Assembly (NCBI GenBank): GCA_949318235.1
Contig: OX439129.1
Location: 8,191,849 to 8,255,848, forward strand
From: Ecdyonurus torrentis
Taxonomy: Eukaryota; Arthropoda; Insecta; Ephemeroptera; Heptageniidae
Direction of reading: 5' to 3'
Length of the DNA stretch: 64,000 nucleotides
Part shown: one piece after another, positions 37,356 to 51,760 of the stretch
Layout: each line of letters starts with the position of its first letter
Position numbering within the stretch: the stretch's first letter is position 1
The notes under the pieces: generated by a model
Database searches by the model: none
What the model was told of the DNA's origin: nothing
What the model saw: only the letters and a program-made list of their open reading frames with translations
Position numbers and translations under genes: made by a program

Positions 37356-37685
37356 TTAAAGAGGAAATTCAGGGTTTACAACATGGCTTCTTCAATGCTA
37401 GATAATGAGAAGAACTCTTCATATAAACTCATATAATGATAACCCAAAGCCCATCCGTAGCCCCGCAAACTCGTAATCATTCTGTGAGATATGCAACCCG
37501 TCCCGTATCTTTTACGTCATAGTTACGGCTTTACTATAGAAAAGTTGAAGCAGGTTGCATATCTCGCAGGATGGGCGCAAGTTTAAGGGTCTACGGAAGG
37601 GGTCATCATATGTGAGTTTAAGAACAGTTCTTGTCATTATCTAAAATTGAAGAAGCCATGTTGTAACCCCTGAACTTCCTCTTAA
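37356..37685 (+). mobile_element. TTAA-bounded foldback element, copy 1
   Basis: TTAA, then AGAGGAAATTCAGGGTTTAC on the left; GTAACCCCTGAACTTCCTC, then TTAA on the right. The arms continue inward for ~130 bases (ACATGGCTTCTTCAAT, AGCCCCGCAAACT, GATATGCAACC and their inverted partners). A loop of ~60 bases contains TCTTTTACGTCATAG. The TTAA borders suggest target duplication as in piggyBac-type elements, which is an inference from the borders only. Copy 2 is at 61788. Confidence 0.85.
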
Positions 37686-38450
37686 AGGCAAACAAAACTG
37701 TAAATTTCTTGATGAGTTGCTAAAAAAAAAAAAAAAAATTAAAAGCTTTGATGAAATAAAACTTGAATTTGATCTCCTAATAATTACAGGACGTATTTTA
37801 TAATTGTATCATATCAATTTCTATAATATTAAAATAGTTCGTATCATATATATCTCAATCATCCCCTTCATTCTTATACATCACAGATATTGGTAGCTCA
37901 ATAGTATTATAATTGACTGTTAACTTATGATTCCTATACAATATTGTTTATAGACTTTCTATGCAGGTAAAACGTGTGTATAATAATTGAGTTAAGAAAT
38001 ATAAGAAGTGAATTCTCACGCATTGCTGCAAGTCACTGCCACTAATCATCGCCTTAAATCTTGCACAAAATTCTATTTGCCTCTGGTGCCTCTACCTCTT
38101 GTGTCAAAGCCGACACACACTATATGGCCAAAATTTTCTCTTTTGATATATAAATCATTTTGTATATACACAAAAAACTGATGATTTAATATTCATTCTC
38201 ATAGAGTTTTTTTTTTCTTTATGAAGTTATGATATGACATGCACCTATTGTATAGTTTTTAACTGAAATTTTTAGTGATATTTGAGATTTTTTATTATTA
38301 TTTATTTTTTGTGCGATTTTAAGTGAATTTTTTAATCCTTAATATTTTTTTTACTGTTGAAGTAAGGGGAAAAAAAACATTTTATTTATTTTTAATTAAT
38401 TTTCCTGAAAATGCATATTTACTATACAATTGTTACTTTTCTGCTGTCTT

Positions 38451-38682
38451 CGCGGAAAGAATAAATTATACGTAATTTAAATATTCTACATTAATGCCAT
38501 CTTTGCATAAATAATGCTAACAATATAAATATATTTATGCTGTATTATGCTGTACAACATAATATTTATGCTATATATGTATAACATAGTTACTCTGCAG
38601 TATATAGCATATAGATTATCATGCTATTGAACACAATGTATACTGAAATTGAGCTAGCATATAATTATTACTTATTCATTGT
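38451..38682 (+). mobile_element. ACACGGA-family element
   Basis: Starts CGCGGAAAGAATAAATTATACG. It has TATGCTGTACAACATAATATT, CATAGTTACTCTGCAGTAT, TGCTATTGAACACAATG and GAGCTAGCATATAATTATTA in family order. The right terminus is eroded. Confidence 0.7.
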
Positions 38683-38828
38683 AGTATTCAAATGGTTAAT
38701 TAAAAGTATTAAAACTGCAACAAAATATTTAATTTTATTACTCTGTTCAGCTATCAGAATTTTGAGGAAATAAATTATATTTTCCGTATTTTTTTTCCTT
38801 TATATATAGCATTTTTAGTAGCTTATAA

Positions 38829-39131
38829 TATAGGGTGTATTCGCATGATGTCATATTTAATAACGCTTGGACGCTGTACTGCAGAACGATGAACAACATT
38901 GCTCAGCATAGAACAAACTTCGTATTTTTTTTTCTATTTTCTATAAAGAAAATCGGTCAATTTATTTGTTATTATTATTTTTCTTACATGCTTGAGATAC
39001 TAATTCAACCTATTAACAGCATCAGTGCTCTAAAAATAAACTGGCAAAATAAGTCATTTTCCTATATACCGGCATATGAATTGAGTGATCCAACATGGCG
39101 TCCACTTTAACATGAATGCATTCACCCTATA
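38829..39131 (+). mobile_element. TATAGGGTG-family MITE, copy 1
   Basis: Ends TATAGGGTGTATTCGCATG and CATGAATGCATTCACCCTATA are inverted copies (303 bp). The body shares AACATTGCTCAGCATA, CTTGAGATACTAATTCAAC, ATTTTCCTATAT and GACATGGC/AACATGGCGTC with 58283-58586. An open frame of 91 codons (38835-39110) lies in it but is not conserved as coding in the other copies. Confidence 0.85.
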
Positions 39132-39499
39132 GGCAAATGTTTATTCAATATAGAATAAAATAATAATTAGGCAAATTCAGGCGTACAACCTCTCAATTTA
39201 ACCCAACTATTTAAAAGTACAGTCAGTTACAATTTCTGTTAGAAAAACATCAACATATAACATGAAAGTTATAATAATAATTTTTTTTATCCTTTATAAT
39301 TACAATTAGATAATCTAATAACTAAAATTTTAAGTTAAGTTTCCTTTCACTTAAATTTTAATAATTGAGAATATACTGTATAGTGTATATCATAACATAT
39401 AAATATTTTCTTTAATATATTCATGACTAATACACACCACGCATGATATATAGTAAATTCTCTCATATTCATACATACATACAAACTGCACTAACGGGA

Positions 39500-39560
39500 T
39501 TGTAATCAATGTTAATTGGTAAACATGGCGCTAATTGGCGCCACATCCATCATCCACGCT
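39500..39560. promoter_or_regulatory. Short island with GCTAATTGGCGCC
   Basis: TTGGTAAACATGGCGC (forkhead-like GTAAACA) runs into GCTAATTGGCGCCAC (TAATTG core). Short and only suggestive. Confidence 0.2.
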
Positions 39561-40036
39561 TCAACACCATCATCAACATTTCTATTCATTAATAAATAAC
39601 ATTTAGAAAGGGGTATTAAACCATTATAAACTAATAGCAAAATATAAATGATGAAATTATATGGCGAATTGACACAATAATATTTCAAAATGCGTAATAT
39701 GATATGAATATACACTATACACATATATATAAATATAATAATAATAAAATAATATTAATATATACATATTTAAGTGTCTCATTTCAATATTGAAAACTAA
39801 AACGACAAGTTGAAATGTTGTACTTGATTTTTGGAAGCTAGAGAAATAAGATATATATAATATAATATTTATTTCTTTATATAAAATTTATTTATTAAAA
39901 TTATATTTTCTGTTGTTTGTATTTGTCTTGATATAAGAAGAGTTGTGGTTAAAATTTAAAATATTATTTTGAGTGAGTAGACATATCAGATTTATATAGG
40001 TTTAGTTACAAGTGAAGTGACAAGAAAATAATTTGA

Positions 40037-40039
<3 letters not shown>

Positions 40040-40128
<89 letters not shown>
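40040..40128. repeat. (CT)n microsatellite, ~90 bp
   Basis: CT run with one TTT interruption near its end, then a short CA run (40130-40140). Confidence 0.96.
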
Positions 40129-40129
<1 letters not shown>

Positions 40130-40396
40130 ACACACACACATTCACTCACTCTCTCTGTCTCTATACTTTTCTACCTTTCTTTACTTTCAATGTGTATATT
40201 GATCCGATATCCTATAAAATTTCTTGTAAAAAAAATTACGGTAAGTCTATCAATTTTTTTTTAATTCATTCTACTATATGAAGCAAGTTTTATACATATA
40301 GAATATATTAATTGAAAAATTAAATTCATACATTATAAAAATATGAAAAAAAATATATTATATTCCTACGTATAGAAACTATATAATTATATTATT

Positions 40397-40626
40397 CACA
40401 GAAAGAATAAATTACGTAATTTATGCTACATTTATGTCATTTTAGCATAAATTATGCTAAATTATAACAACCTAAATAATTATGCTGTATAATATTTATA
40501 TATATATGCTATTTAGTATTTACCATACAGTATTCAATATGCATTATAGTATAAATTACGCTGTATTGAACAAATTGTACCGAAAATGAGCTAGCAAAAT
40601 TATTACGTGTGTAATTTTTGTCTGTA
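40397..40626 (+). mobile_element. ACACGGA-family element
   Basis: Starts CACAGAAAGAATAAATTACG. Modules ATTTATGCTACATTTATGTC, ATTATGCTGTATAATATT, CTGTATTGAACAAATTG and AAAATGAGCTAGCAAAATTA occur in order. Ends TTTTTGTCTGTAA, a mutated terminus. One of the most complete bodies in the window. Confidence 0.78.
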
Positions 40627-40794
40627 ATTCTCATGCTATTTACACTGTTTAAAATATTACTTGCAGCACGTAAAAGATTCCCATGCATATCATGTCCGTC
40701 TTAAAGTTCTACGTCTTACACCTAAAAAAAAAATCTCAATTTTTTCCAAAGTTGATTTTTTTTTATTATTATTATTATTTTTTTTTACGGGTTG

Positions 40795-40895
40795 ACTCGC
40801 TGACGCACTCCAGCGTCAATCGGCGTGAATCGGGCAGCCTTTGAATGCGTAAATTTAAAGCGGGTTAGCGTGGCAATATTTTGAGAGTAATCTAT
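40795..40895. promoter_or_regulatory. Mixed island with GACGCACTCCAGCGTC
   Basis: GACTCGCTGACGCACTCCAG, CGTCAATCGGCGTGAATCGG and GCGGGTTAGCGTGGC. GACGC...GCGTC forms a small inverted repeat. Unusually CpG-rich for the window; origin unknown. Confidence 0.22.
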
Positions 40896-41900
40896 AGCTG
40901 TATTTACGTCGTTAATAGCTAAACTTCTAATTTTATAAAACTAAATTAATTCTTATTTACTTAAATATGATAATAAGTATATGTTCACTAAACTTTTCTA
41001 TATGAGAACCTTATTGGTATATACTTGACTGTATAGCATCAAAAAATTGAATGTTCTATACTGTTGAGAAAGTCTAACCCAGATTGACAACAATCTGTAA
41101 CTTTTAAATCCTCTTTTTTGTGTTATTATATTAAATATATATCCACTATACATGTCATGAAATCATATGTATATATATAAAAAAATAAATGCTTCTCTTT
41201 TGCAATTGAATTGAATGTATTTATGTGTAGAGTTATTTGGAGTGTGAAAAGAGATTAAAATAATAATTATCATAACAAGAACGATCTTATATATTATACG
41301 TTTATATATATTTTTTGAATGAAGTCAACGACTTTTGTGAGTAGATTTTTGGTTGTCAGCTTAGCTAGCTGAAACGTGAAATATGTTTTACCCACATGTC
41401 AATCAAATTATGACAATATACGGTAGCAAAATTGTCTGCAGCTTTAGCTTGAGTGAAGCCAAACAGTTTTCTGTAAAACTAAATTATATTTAATAAATCT
41501 TTTACTATGTGTGAGGTCAATTTAAAAGGCCAAAAATATAATAAAATATATTATGTTGTTTAAAAAAAATGCACGTTTGTATTATAGATCGACTTTTAAT
41601 ATGATTCTTTCCTTGATTTAAAATGTTATGAAAAAGCAGTGAAAGAATAAAGATCCTGTAAAAATAGACGTATAAGATATGGCTTTAAAAAAAAAGTTAA
41701 AAGCAATTATTGTTATTATCAAAATTGTATAGAGAACAGTAAAAAAGAGACAGATTTCTCAAAATTCATTATAATGTTTGTACATCGTTTAATAGAGCTC
41801 TTATGGTTGTGTGCGATTCATTTTTTATTTTGTATTCTTGTTGTTGTTATTTGTTTGTATTATTATTACTTTATTTTATTATTATTATTAAGTTTTATTT

Positions 41901-41985
41901 GACAAGACCAATGCTTGTTGTAACTTTGATTGTTACTATGAACTGCCTGGGTCAATAAAAATTCTTATTCTTATTATTCTATTCT
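41901..41985 (+). mobile_element. LINE-like 3' tail, copy 1
   Basis: GACAAGACCAATGCTTGTTG, ACTATGAACTGCCTGGGTCA and AATAAAAATTCTTATTCTTA. The segment before the tail matches 48118-48176 (TAGACCAATGTTTGTTGTAG, AATGAACTACCTGGGTGAA). This shared 3' end with an AATAAA and a TTATTC-type tail suggests a retroposon family with only the ends left. Confidence 0.5.
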
Positions 41986-42224
41986 AAAGACACTGACATT
42001 ATTGCATACTGTAATGCCACTGATTTTATATTATAATTATATTAATAAATTCTTCAATTAATATTATTACAATTTTTTCTACTGTATAATACAGCTACAC
42101 ACATACTAGAAATCTGGTTTATTGAATTAAAATTAAATTCTTCTTGATATAATCATACAGTAAAAAATCTTATATAGAAATGTGTCAGAAAAACTGGTCT
42201 ATATAGAGCAAATGTTAAAGTTAA

Positions 42225-42420
42225 TTTGACGTTGAGGTAGATTACTTTATATATAGGCGCAATGTTTTGATATGCCGATGACAACAAAGAGAGGATTATG
42301 GAGTCAACAATGAGGCTGAAGCAGCTGCCACTCGCTCTCTAAATTAGAACTCGCACCTCAACAATACAAAGATTACTCTCAACAACTGACATTCACACCA
42401 CTTCAGATAAATATTATATA
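42225..42420. promoter_or_regulatory. Mixed island with SOX-like and E-box words
   Basis: Contains GACAACAAAGAGAGG and AATACAAAGATTAC (SOX/TCF-like AACAAAG/ACAAAG), ATGAGGCTGAAGCAGCTGCC (CAGCTG E-box) and CTCGCACCTCAACAATAC. Motif density is the only evidence. Confidence 0.28.
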
Positions 42421-42424
42421 TATA

Positions 42425-44438
<2,014 letters not shown>

Positions 44439-44499
44439 AAGAAGAAGAAGAAGAAGAAGAAAGAAAAGAGAGTTAGAGACACATTGTGATATAAAAAGC

Positions 44500-44632
44500 T
44501 TTGCTCCATTGTTGAGGCCAATAATCAAGTGTGTTCGCCCCAGTGAGCATGCATTGTTGTGCAAGAGCATTGTTGTTGTCTTTTGTATAGAGCTAGCAAG
44601 GCACCGCGCGACATCTTATACCCTCTTTTAGC
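44500..44632. promoter_or_regulatory. Island with repeated ATTGTT words next to a (GA)n tract
   Basis: CCATTGTTGAGGCCAATAATC, GCATTGTTGTGCAAG and GCATTGTTGTTGTC give three SOX-type ATTGTT cores within ~70 bases. A CCAAT core and AGGCACCGCGCGAC follow. A ~98-bp GA tract ends 64 bases upstream. Confidence 0.33.
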
Positions 44633-45534
44633 TTCTTATTTATATCAACTTTTTTTTTTCTTCATCCCTCTTTTTTTTTGTATGTGTGTGTGAGTATATG
44701 TGTGTGTTTATATAAATAAGATACAGTATTATACAAGCATTTTATTTTTATTTAGTACTTTTTTTATATCAAATTGTTATTTTATTGTTATATCTATTTC
44801 TATTTTTTTTTTCAACAGATTAACTCTTGGTTTTTGTGTGTTAAAAAATATTGACTTTGGTTTTAAAATATATATAATGTATAACGCAGCTTCAGTAAAA
44901 ATTTTTCTCTCTGAAGCGATTTCATTTGTTAGCATAGAACTGGTGACTTTAATGCTCAAATTCCTTAACGTTTATAAACGGGTCGTGCGGGTTGCGGACT
45001 TTAAAATGTTAATAGAGTATGGGCAAATAATACTTTTTCTCACTTTATCCTTTTTTTAAATTGTTTTAGGTAAAATAAACTTACTTGTTTTATAATTGTA
45101 GTAATGAAATAAAGAACAATTTAAATTTGCTTGGCTTATGAGCTTATTATATATTCATAATATAAACATGCCTTATTCAACAAAATTAGGAGCAATTTCT
45201 CTTTATTTTGCTGACATTTAATAAAAGCATCTCATAAAATAATAACCCTACTTAATCTTAATACAATTTTATATAACAATAAAATATAAACTCCCCTCTT
45301 TTTTAACAATGAAATTATATCCTGGCAAATTTCCCTATGTGATTTTGTGGCATATTAACAAAATAAAAAAAATATAATATATAATAAATAAATTTAAAAT
45401 AATATTTGCGTAATGTATATAAATATATATAGGGAGAAAAAGATAGTATTATAGGAAAGATAGATGGAGGAAAGGAGGGTGGGGGGAAGAGAATAAGTTA
45501 GTAATTGCTTTGAAGTGTAATTGTATCTGCCTCA

Positions 45535-45536
45535 CT

Positions 45537-45597
<61 letters not shown>
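45535..45597. repeat. (CT)n microsatellite
   Basis: Pure CT run of ~60 bases, then CCATCCCTCCCTCTCTCCCTCC, a pyrimidine mirror-repeat type of sequence. Confidence 0.95.
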
Positions 45598-45600
<3 letters not shown>

Positions 45601-45719
45601 CCTCCCTCTCTCCCTCCGTGTACCAGTAGAATACAGCAGCATGGCAAACATGGCATAAAGTATTATACAAAGAGATATATATATATATACATACATAGAG
45701 AGAGAGAGAGAGAGAGAGA

Positions 45720-45802
45720 AGCTAGAAATGAAATTATCCCTGTAGCAACTTTGTGAGCCAAGCGAGCACTTATTAGTGGTAATTGTATCAACTGTGCAAG
45801 CC

Positions 45803-45899
<97 letters not shown>

Positions 45900-45945
45900 C
45901 TATAGCTTAGTGGCGGGGTTGGCTCATGTCACAAAAGTGGAGCTA
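45720..45945. promoter_or_regulatory. Island split by a ~92-bp (CT)n tract
   Basis: AGCCAAGCGAGCACTTATTAG and GTGGTAATTGTATCAACTG lie before a pure CT run (45806-45897). TAGCTTAGTGGCGGGGTTGG and CTCATGTCAC follow it. The TAATTG site recalls those at 15634 and 22714. Confidence 0.32.
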
Positions 45946-46662
45946 TTCAATTTTATATAAACCCTCCCTTATTTTATATTATATAAAGACTCTCTTTTCT
46001 CTCTCTTATTCGCTCGATATCTATATAACTAGCAGAGATAAACTATTTTATAAAAGAAAGAGAAAGAGAGAGAGAGAGAGAAAACATAAAGTGCTTGATA
46101 TGACTTATCCGCCATTTATATAAAAGAGAAAATTACTTTTGAAATGTATAAATAATACGCTTTAATGTAAGTAGCACACATTATCATATTATATTGTAAG
46201 ACCGTATTGATTTTCTTATCCATATAATAATAAGGTGATTTTATAATAATATGATGTTTATATATTTAATGTTTTTAGTACAAAAACTGCTTTATATATA
46301 TAAGAAGTAAAAAGGATTGCAAAATTTTATGTGAGGCGCCTTAAAAGCTTTTAGGAATCTTTTTTTCTGTTTTGTCATAAAAAAACTTAAATCTCTTGAA
46401 TTTGAGCATTTTATATCCATGACACAAAGTTCTTGGGGAACAGCAGTGGAAGCAAACGTATGGTGTTTCCTTCTTCTTTTTTTTTTTCTTTTTTTTTTTT
46501 GCTGATATATTTACTTTGTATCAGCGGTAAGATGAGAGTCTCACTGTTGTTATAAGTTACAAACAGTGAAAGGATAAGCAAGCTTCAATTTTAAAATACA
46601 CTTTTATAATTAATTTTATGCACTGTTGGTAAATTTAACTTTGTTCAGTCCATATTTTTCTT

Positions 46663-46894
46663 TACACGGAAAATATAAATTTAAGAAATTATTTAGATAC
46701 ATATAAATAACTCTTTAGTACTAAACAATAACTCTCTTGCAAAAAGTTTAAAGAGTAACTCGTTAGTACAAACGTAAATTCTTTAGCGGTAAATAGTTAA
46801 CTCTTTAGATTCTAAAAAGTTTAGTATATGTATCTAAAGAATTTATTATGAAAAAAGTCTAAATAGTAACTTTTTAGTTAATTTTTTCCGTGTA
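46663..46894. mobile_element. MITE with TACACGGA/TCCGTGTA ends
   Basis: Exact inverted termini TACACGGAAAA and TTTTTTCCGTGTA enclose a body rich in an AACTCTTTAG / CTCTTTAGTA word. The word recurs in both orientations (TAACTCTTTAG, AAAGAGTAACTCG, ATTCTTTAGCGG, ATCTAAAGAAT). The body differs from the ATGCTGTA-rich family. Confidence 0.75.
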
Positions 46895-46908
46895 CGATTT
46901 ATCATATT

Positions 46909-47217
46909 TATAGGGTGGTTTCATTCATGTTAAAGTTGACGCCATAAGTGAGCCCTAAATATTATCCAGTATAGGAAAATGCCTCATTTTGCCAGTTTAA
47001 AAATACTTCGCAATATTTTTGAGAGCATTGATGCTATGTTATAATAGGTTGAATTAGTATCTCAAGTATGCAAGGAAAATAATAATAACAAAAAAAAAAT
47101 AGCTGATTTTCCAAATAAAATAGCCAAAAACTACGTTTGTCCTATGCTAAGCAATATTATTCATTGCTCAAGAAGAGCATCAAAAAGCATTCAAAATGAC
47201 GTCATGCGTACACACTC
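46909..47217 (-). mobile_element. TATAGGGTG-family MITE, copy 2
   Basis: Starts TATAGGGTGGTTTCATTCATG and TTAAAGTTGACGCCAT, the reverse of the right end at 58560-58586. It includes GTTGAATTAGTATCTCAAG and TATGCTAAGCAAT, and ends TGACGTCATGCGTACACACTC. The terminal CCCTA is eroded. Confidence 0.78.
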
Positions 47218-47219
47218 TG

Positions 47220-48115
47220 AATCAAAGTAAAAAATGAAAATTTTACAAATACAAAATAACCTCCACACAGGTTTAATTTTTATTACAACGCAGAATATCT
47301 ATTTTATTTAGAAAAGGCTACAAAAATTTAAACTCCATTCAATTCTAGTAGAATAAAAATAAATTAAATCTTCCATATAACAATATTTTCAATGTTTAAT
47401 TAAAAAAAACAACTTATTTCGTGTTACTTCTCACGCTCAGACCCCCCACGTTTACTGCAAGTTAGATTACCTTGTTAATTGGTTCGTATTCAAATGTAGC
47501 AGCCAGTTGATCTAACAATCCAAAAGTATCTTTCTTCTTACAATATGTCAGAGAGAAATACGTAGCACAAATAACAACTTACTGCATGATCTTATATAAA
47601 TTAAACTGGCGAGTCAAGGCAATGATCGTCAACTTATTGTTACGTATTAGTTTCGTTTTCCTGAAGAAAGAACACACAACATAAAAGTTTTAGAACTTCG
47701 TTCTTATTTAATTTAAATACATCTCCCTATATTTTATGTCTCTCTCTAAACTTGCTATAGATTTGATAATTAATCCATTTTTTGGTACAATTAAATAAAG
47801 GTTATATTTTATACAGCAATGGACCAATTGCAATTAACGAACTATTTAAAATAAATTTGAATATTCTTAATGCATTTCTTATGGAAAAATCATTTTCACT
47901 TACACGTTGCAACAATTAAAAACATTTCATTGCAAGTGGTATATTTTTTTTATAGTAGAAATTTGTTGTACTGATAGAAACATGCATAAAACTTGCATAA
48001 AAAATTTCCATTGTTGTAAAAAAAAATAAGACTAATATTTGTATAAATGAACTTTAATTAATGTAGTAAAAAATATATTTATTTATTAAAATTATTTTGT
48101 CAATTATCGTAAATA
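47220..48115. other. AT-rich stretch, no gene seen
   Basis: A slightly mixed patch (47440-47480, TCACGCTCAGACCCCCCACG) is otherwise unremarkable. Confidence 0.55.
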
Positions 48116-48117
48116 AT

Positions 48118-48180
48118 GACTAGACCAATGTTTGTTGTAGCAAACAAATGTAATGAACTACCTGGGTGAAATTTTTTTCT
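48118..48180 (+). mobile_element. LINE-like 3' tail, copy 2
   Basis: GACTAGACCAATGTTTGTTG, then AATGAACTACCTGGGTGAA, matching 41901-41960. Truncated at both ends. Confidence 0.45.
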
Positions 48181-48575
48181 TGCACTATATGTTCATCAGT
48201 AATTCTAAAATTGAATCAAAAAACTTTATATTTTTTATACTTGTTTTTCTTTCTCTCTTATATTATTTAATTTTATAAGGTCAAAAAATTCTTTATGATA
48301 TTATTTTGAGGTAATTACTTGTTCATCTTAATTTAAAATAATGCAATTTTAAAGATTTTAAAGATTATTACTAATTACCAGTTGAAAGTTATTCTTTATT
48401 TATAATCAGGTCATGTTAGCTATCTTTGTATATATATATGTTGTTTCTTTAAAGAAAATTATAATTAAATTATGTTTTTAAAAAATATAATAATTTCAAA
48501 AGCTTAAAAAATTATATAAAACATTAAATTAAGCATAACTGGTTTTCACATAGATGTGACGTGGCGATCTCCAAC

Positions 48576-48724
<149 letters not shown>

Positions 48725-48895
48725 GAGAGAGTACACGCAGCTATATAATATAAAGTATTAATTTAATTATTTAATCTTATTTTATATATTCTCGTACGTC
48801 AGTTTATACAAGTAACGTCAACAATACATCGCATTGTTGTTTATAGATTAGATTTTTAATTGTCTCTTTTATTCACCAACATATGTATACAGATG

Positions 48896-48898
<3 letters not shown>

Positions 48899-48969
<71 letters not shown>
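48899..48969. repeat. (CT)n microsatellite, ~70 bp
   Basis: Pure CT run. Confidence 0.96.
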
Positions 48970-48972
<3 letters not shown>

Positions 48973-48974
48973 AC

Positions 48975-50770
48975 TCTTGACGCGTCTATATATTATTGTT
49001 ATTATTCTTTATTCTTCAATGTACAACAACCTTCATTGTTGCAAAATAATTAATATTTTAAAATTAACTTTAACAATAGAGACCTATCTAGATGCTATTT
49101 TTATAAAAGTTTATATATATTAAAATATTTTTATACTATTTGAGTTATGTAGCTATATAATATATAATTCTTTACTATATAATAGAAATATAAAAAATGC
49201 ATTTAATAAGATTTTACAAGAAGTCTTATACAGTAAGAATTTTAAAGTGTTATTGTATAGTTTCAATCTGTATAAACTTCTTTTGAAATGTGATATGATC
49301 TTATTTTTAAAAATCGGAATTCAAAGTATCAAATTAAAGAGTAACTTAAACTTTTTTTCCACGATTATAATTTTACTTTTAAAAAAATTTTAAACTTCTT
49401 AATTATTTGAAGAAAACCATATACAAAATTTCTGTTGCTCATAAATTTACTCTGTACAATCAAAAAAGACTTCTATTTATTATATTTGCAAATTTTGTTA
49501 ACATATATTTAAAATAACCTTTACCATTTTTAAAGAGTTAAAACTCCTTCTTATATGTATATTATTTATAATAAAAGTTATATTCATTTTTAAAAAATTT
49601 CTAACAACAGTTTTGAATTGTCTTTTTCTTGTTCCGTTTTAAATTAAAATATAACAAACAAAAAAAGGGTTCTTAAAAAAAAACAAAAGAAGTGTATTTA
49701 TACAAAAATATAATACAACAGAAATTCGTATACATGTAATTAAATTGCATATATAGCAAAACAAAGAAAGCACAAAGAAAAATTTGATATAAAACGTTTC
49801 ACTTAAAAACAATTTAGTTGTTAGCTACTTTTCATGTAAATTCTTTTCAAAAAAAATGTTATAGGAAGAAATAAATCCCCTTATACGGAAATCCCATAAA
49901 GTGTAATAAATTTTGAAAGTACGGCGTGATCTTATTTCTATAATAAAACCCCCAAAAAAAGAAGGAAGGAAAAGTAAAGAAATTAACTTTTGTCCCTTGC
50001 ATTTTTTTTTTTTTTTTTTTTTACTTTTTTTTTATTTTTACTTTTTTTTATTATTTTTTTTATATATCCTGATATAATTACCGTTGCATTAAAAAAATTA
50101 AAAATTCATCTTTTGCTCCGCTTTTGTTACAATGTTTAAAATAAGTAGTATTATAGTCATTTCCGTCAAAGTAAAATAAAATTAAGAAATGTATATAAAA
50201 AGAAAACGGATCTTGGATTTTAATTAGAGATAATGAGCCGTTACTGTTGTTTTTATTATTTGTCATTTTGTCATCAAGAATCTTAATCTATTTTGTGATT
50301 AACCTGCAACTCTTTTTTTTAATTTGAGAAATTAAATTAGTCAACAACCTCTTTTATATTTGACAATTGTATATACTGAAAATGTTTGTGACATTATTTG
50401 TAGAAAAATATAGAGGAAGTATATAACACTGCAATTGAAGGAGATATAGTTATAACTTCATAATTAAATTACTAGAATTAATTTAACTTCATGTCAATGT
50501 TCTCAATTGTCAGTTTTTAGTCATGTTCTTAAGATAATTGTTAAATTTAGTCAAGAAATTTCAATACTTTTGTAATTTTGGCATAATATTTAAAATTACG
50601 AATACAGTTTTTTGAGACAGCACTGCCAAAATTTGATTTTGAGAAAGCCTATATTTATCCCCCTATGCATTCTTAAGTTCTGTTATTACTTACATAAATA
50701 TTCTTTTAGGAAAGTGATTTTCATATTTTTATTATTAGCTATATTGATAGTTTTCCACTCCATCTTAATT
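48975..50770. other. AT-rich stretch, no gene seen
   Basis: Poly(T) near 50002-50022 and no supported feature. Confidence 0.6.
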
Positions 50771-50773
50771 GAA

Positions 50774-51115
50774 TTAAAGGCATAGAAAACATTGAAACAA
50801 CATGTTCTAAACACAAAATGGGATCTACAAAACTGATGATATTTTTTACCAGAATGTTAATGTAGCCCCACAACAGAGCTTGAAAAAAATGTAAAGTATG
50901 CAATTTGCGTGAATATTCCTGTTTATGACGCCATTAACAGGCAAAAACTAGTATGAAAATGTTGTGCGGGTTGCATAAATCTAAATTTTCTGATCACTGC
51001 TACGGAGCTACAGTTGGGTTTGAGACTTTTGAGACCAACTAACGTTATTTATATAAGTCCCATCAAGTGTTTTGTGATGTAAATGAAAATGTTTTCTTGT
51101 TTTCTATGCCTTTAA
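50774..51115. mobile_element. TTAA-bounded MITE with AGGCATAGAAAAC ends
   Basis: TTAA, then AGGCATAGAAAACATTG on the left; TTGTTTTCTATGCCT, then TTAA on the right: exact 13-base inverted ends inside TTAA borders. The interior (GCAATTTGCGTGAATATTCC, GTTGTGCGGGTTGCATAAAT, CACTGCTACGGAGCTACAG) is not palindromic. The TTAA borders suggest piggyBac-type mobilisation. Confidence 0.8.
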
Positions 51116-51339
51116 TTAAATTAATAGAGATGGCATTTTAAGTCAATGTATTTTAAATTGTTCTAAAAACAAGTATATTTTAAATTATTTACTTTTATTT
51201 TTAGACAAAGTCCGGGGTCTTGAGTTTGTTCACGGAGGTTTTTGATAATTTATTGAAGAAAACATTTTAAAAAATTCCTTTGGAACTCCTATACTCGTTT
51301 TTCAATGTAACCGGATCACTTGCATGTTTTGTTTGTTAA

Positions 51340-51420
51340 TTGTGTTGCATCAATATTTGTACGTTGTCTGTAAAATGTATCTGACTTGTCATATGGCCAA
51401 GCCTAATAAATGATTGGATT
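51340..51420 (+). mobile_element. Possible LINE 3' tail
   Basis: GTACGTTGTCTGTAAAATG, TGGCCAAGCC, then TAATAAATGATTGGATTATT. An AATAAA followed by a short ATTG-type tail is typical of L2/CR1-like ends. No coding part is seen. Confidence 0.35.
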
Positions 51421-51427
51421 ATTAAGG

Positions 51428-51760
51428 CGGGAAATATACTACTCTGGGATTTGCTTAAAAAGTTGTAAGGAAAGACAAATATAAAAATTTGCTCAAAGAT
51501 ACATTACGATGTATCTTTAAAAATGTAAAAAATTGAGGATGTCACCGCAAACTATAGATTTTAAATTATGATTTTTTTTTTTTTTTTTTAAGTTTTAGTC
51601 CCATAAGAGCCCATGTTAATTTCAGTAATTATTTTCTTTTTTATCTGATGGTCACGGATTCTGAAAATTTTATTACAAGGTATAGCTGTTACTATTAATT
51701 TTCAAATAGAATTATAGAAGTTTTATTTTTAGATTTTGAGATACAACCTTTAATAAAAAC
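51428..51760 (+). repeat. Interspersed repeat family, copy 2 (partner at 11705)
   Basis: Shares GTTTTAGTCCCATAAGAGCC, CATGTTAATTTCAGTAA, ATCTGATGGTCACGG and GATTTTGAGATACAA with the first copy. An extra ~30 bases (about 51660-51690) and a longer T run mark divergence. Confidence 0.7.

Noticed and set aside
38835..39110. 91-codon open frame
   Set aside because: It lies entirely within a TATAGGGTG-family MITE and is not preserved in the other two copies.
44700..45059. 119-codon hydrophobic open frame, the longest one that is not a simple repeat
   Set aside because: Composition is Phe/Ile/Leu/Tyr-rich as expected from random AT-rich DNA. There is no domain, signal peptide pattern or codon structure, and an overlapping reverse frame is equally open.
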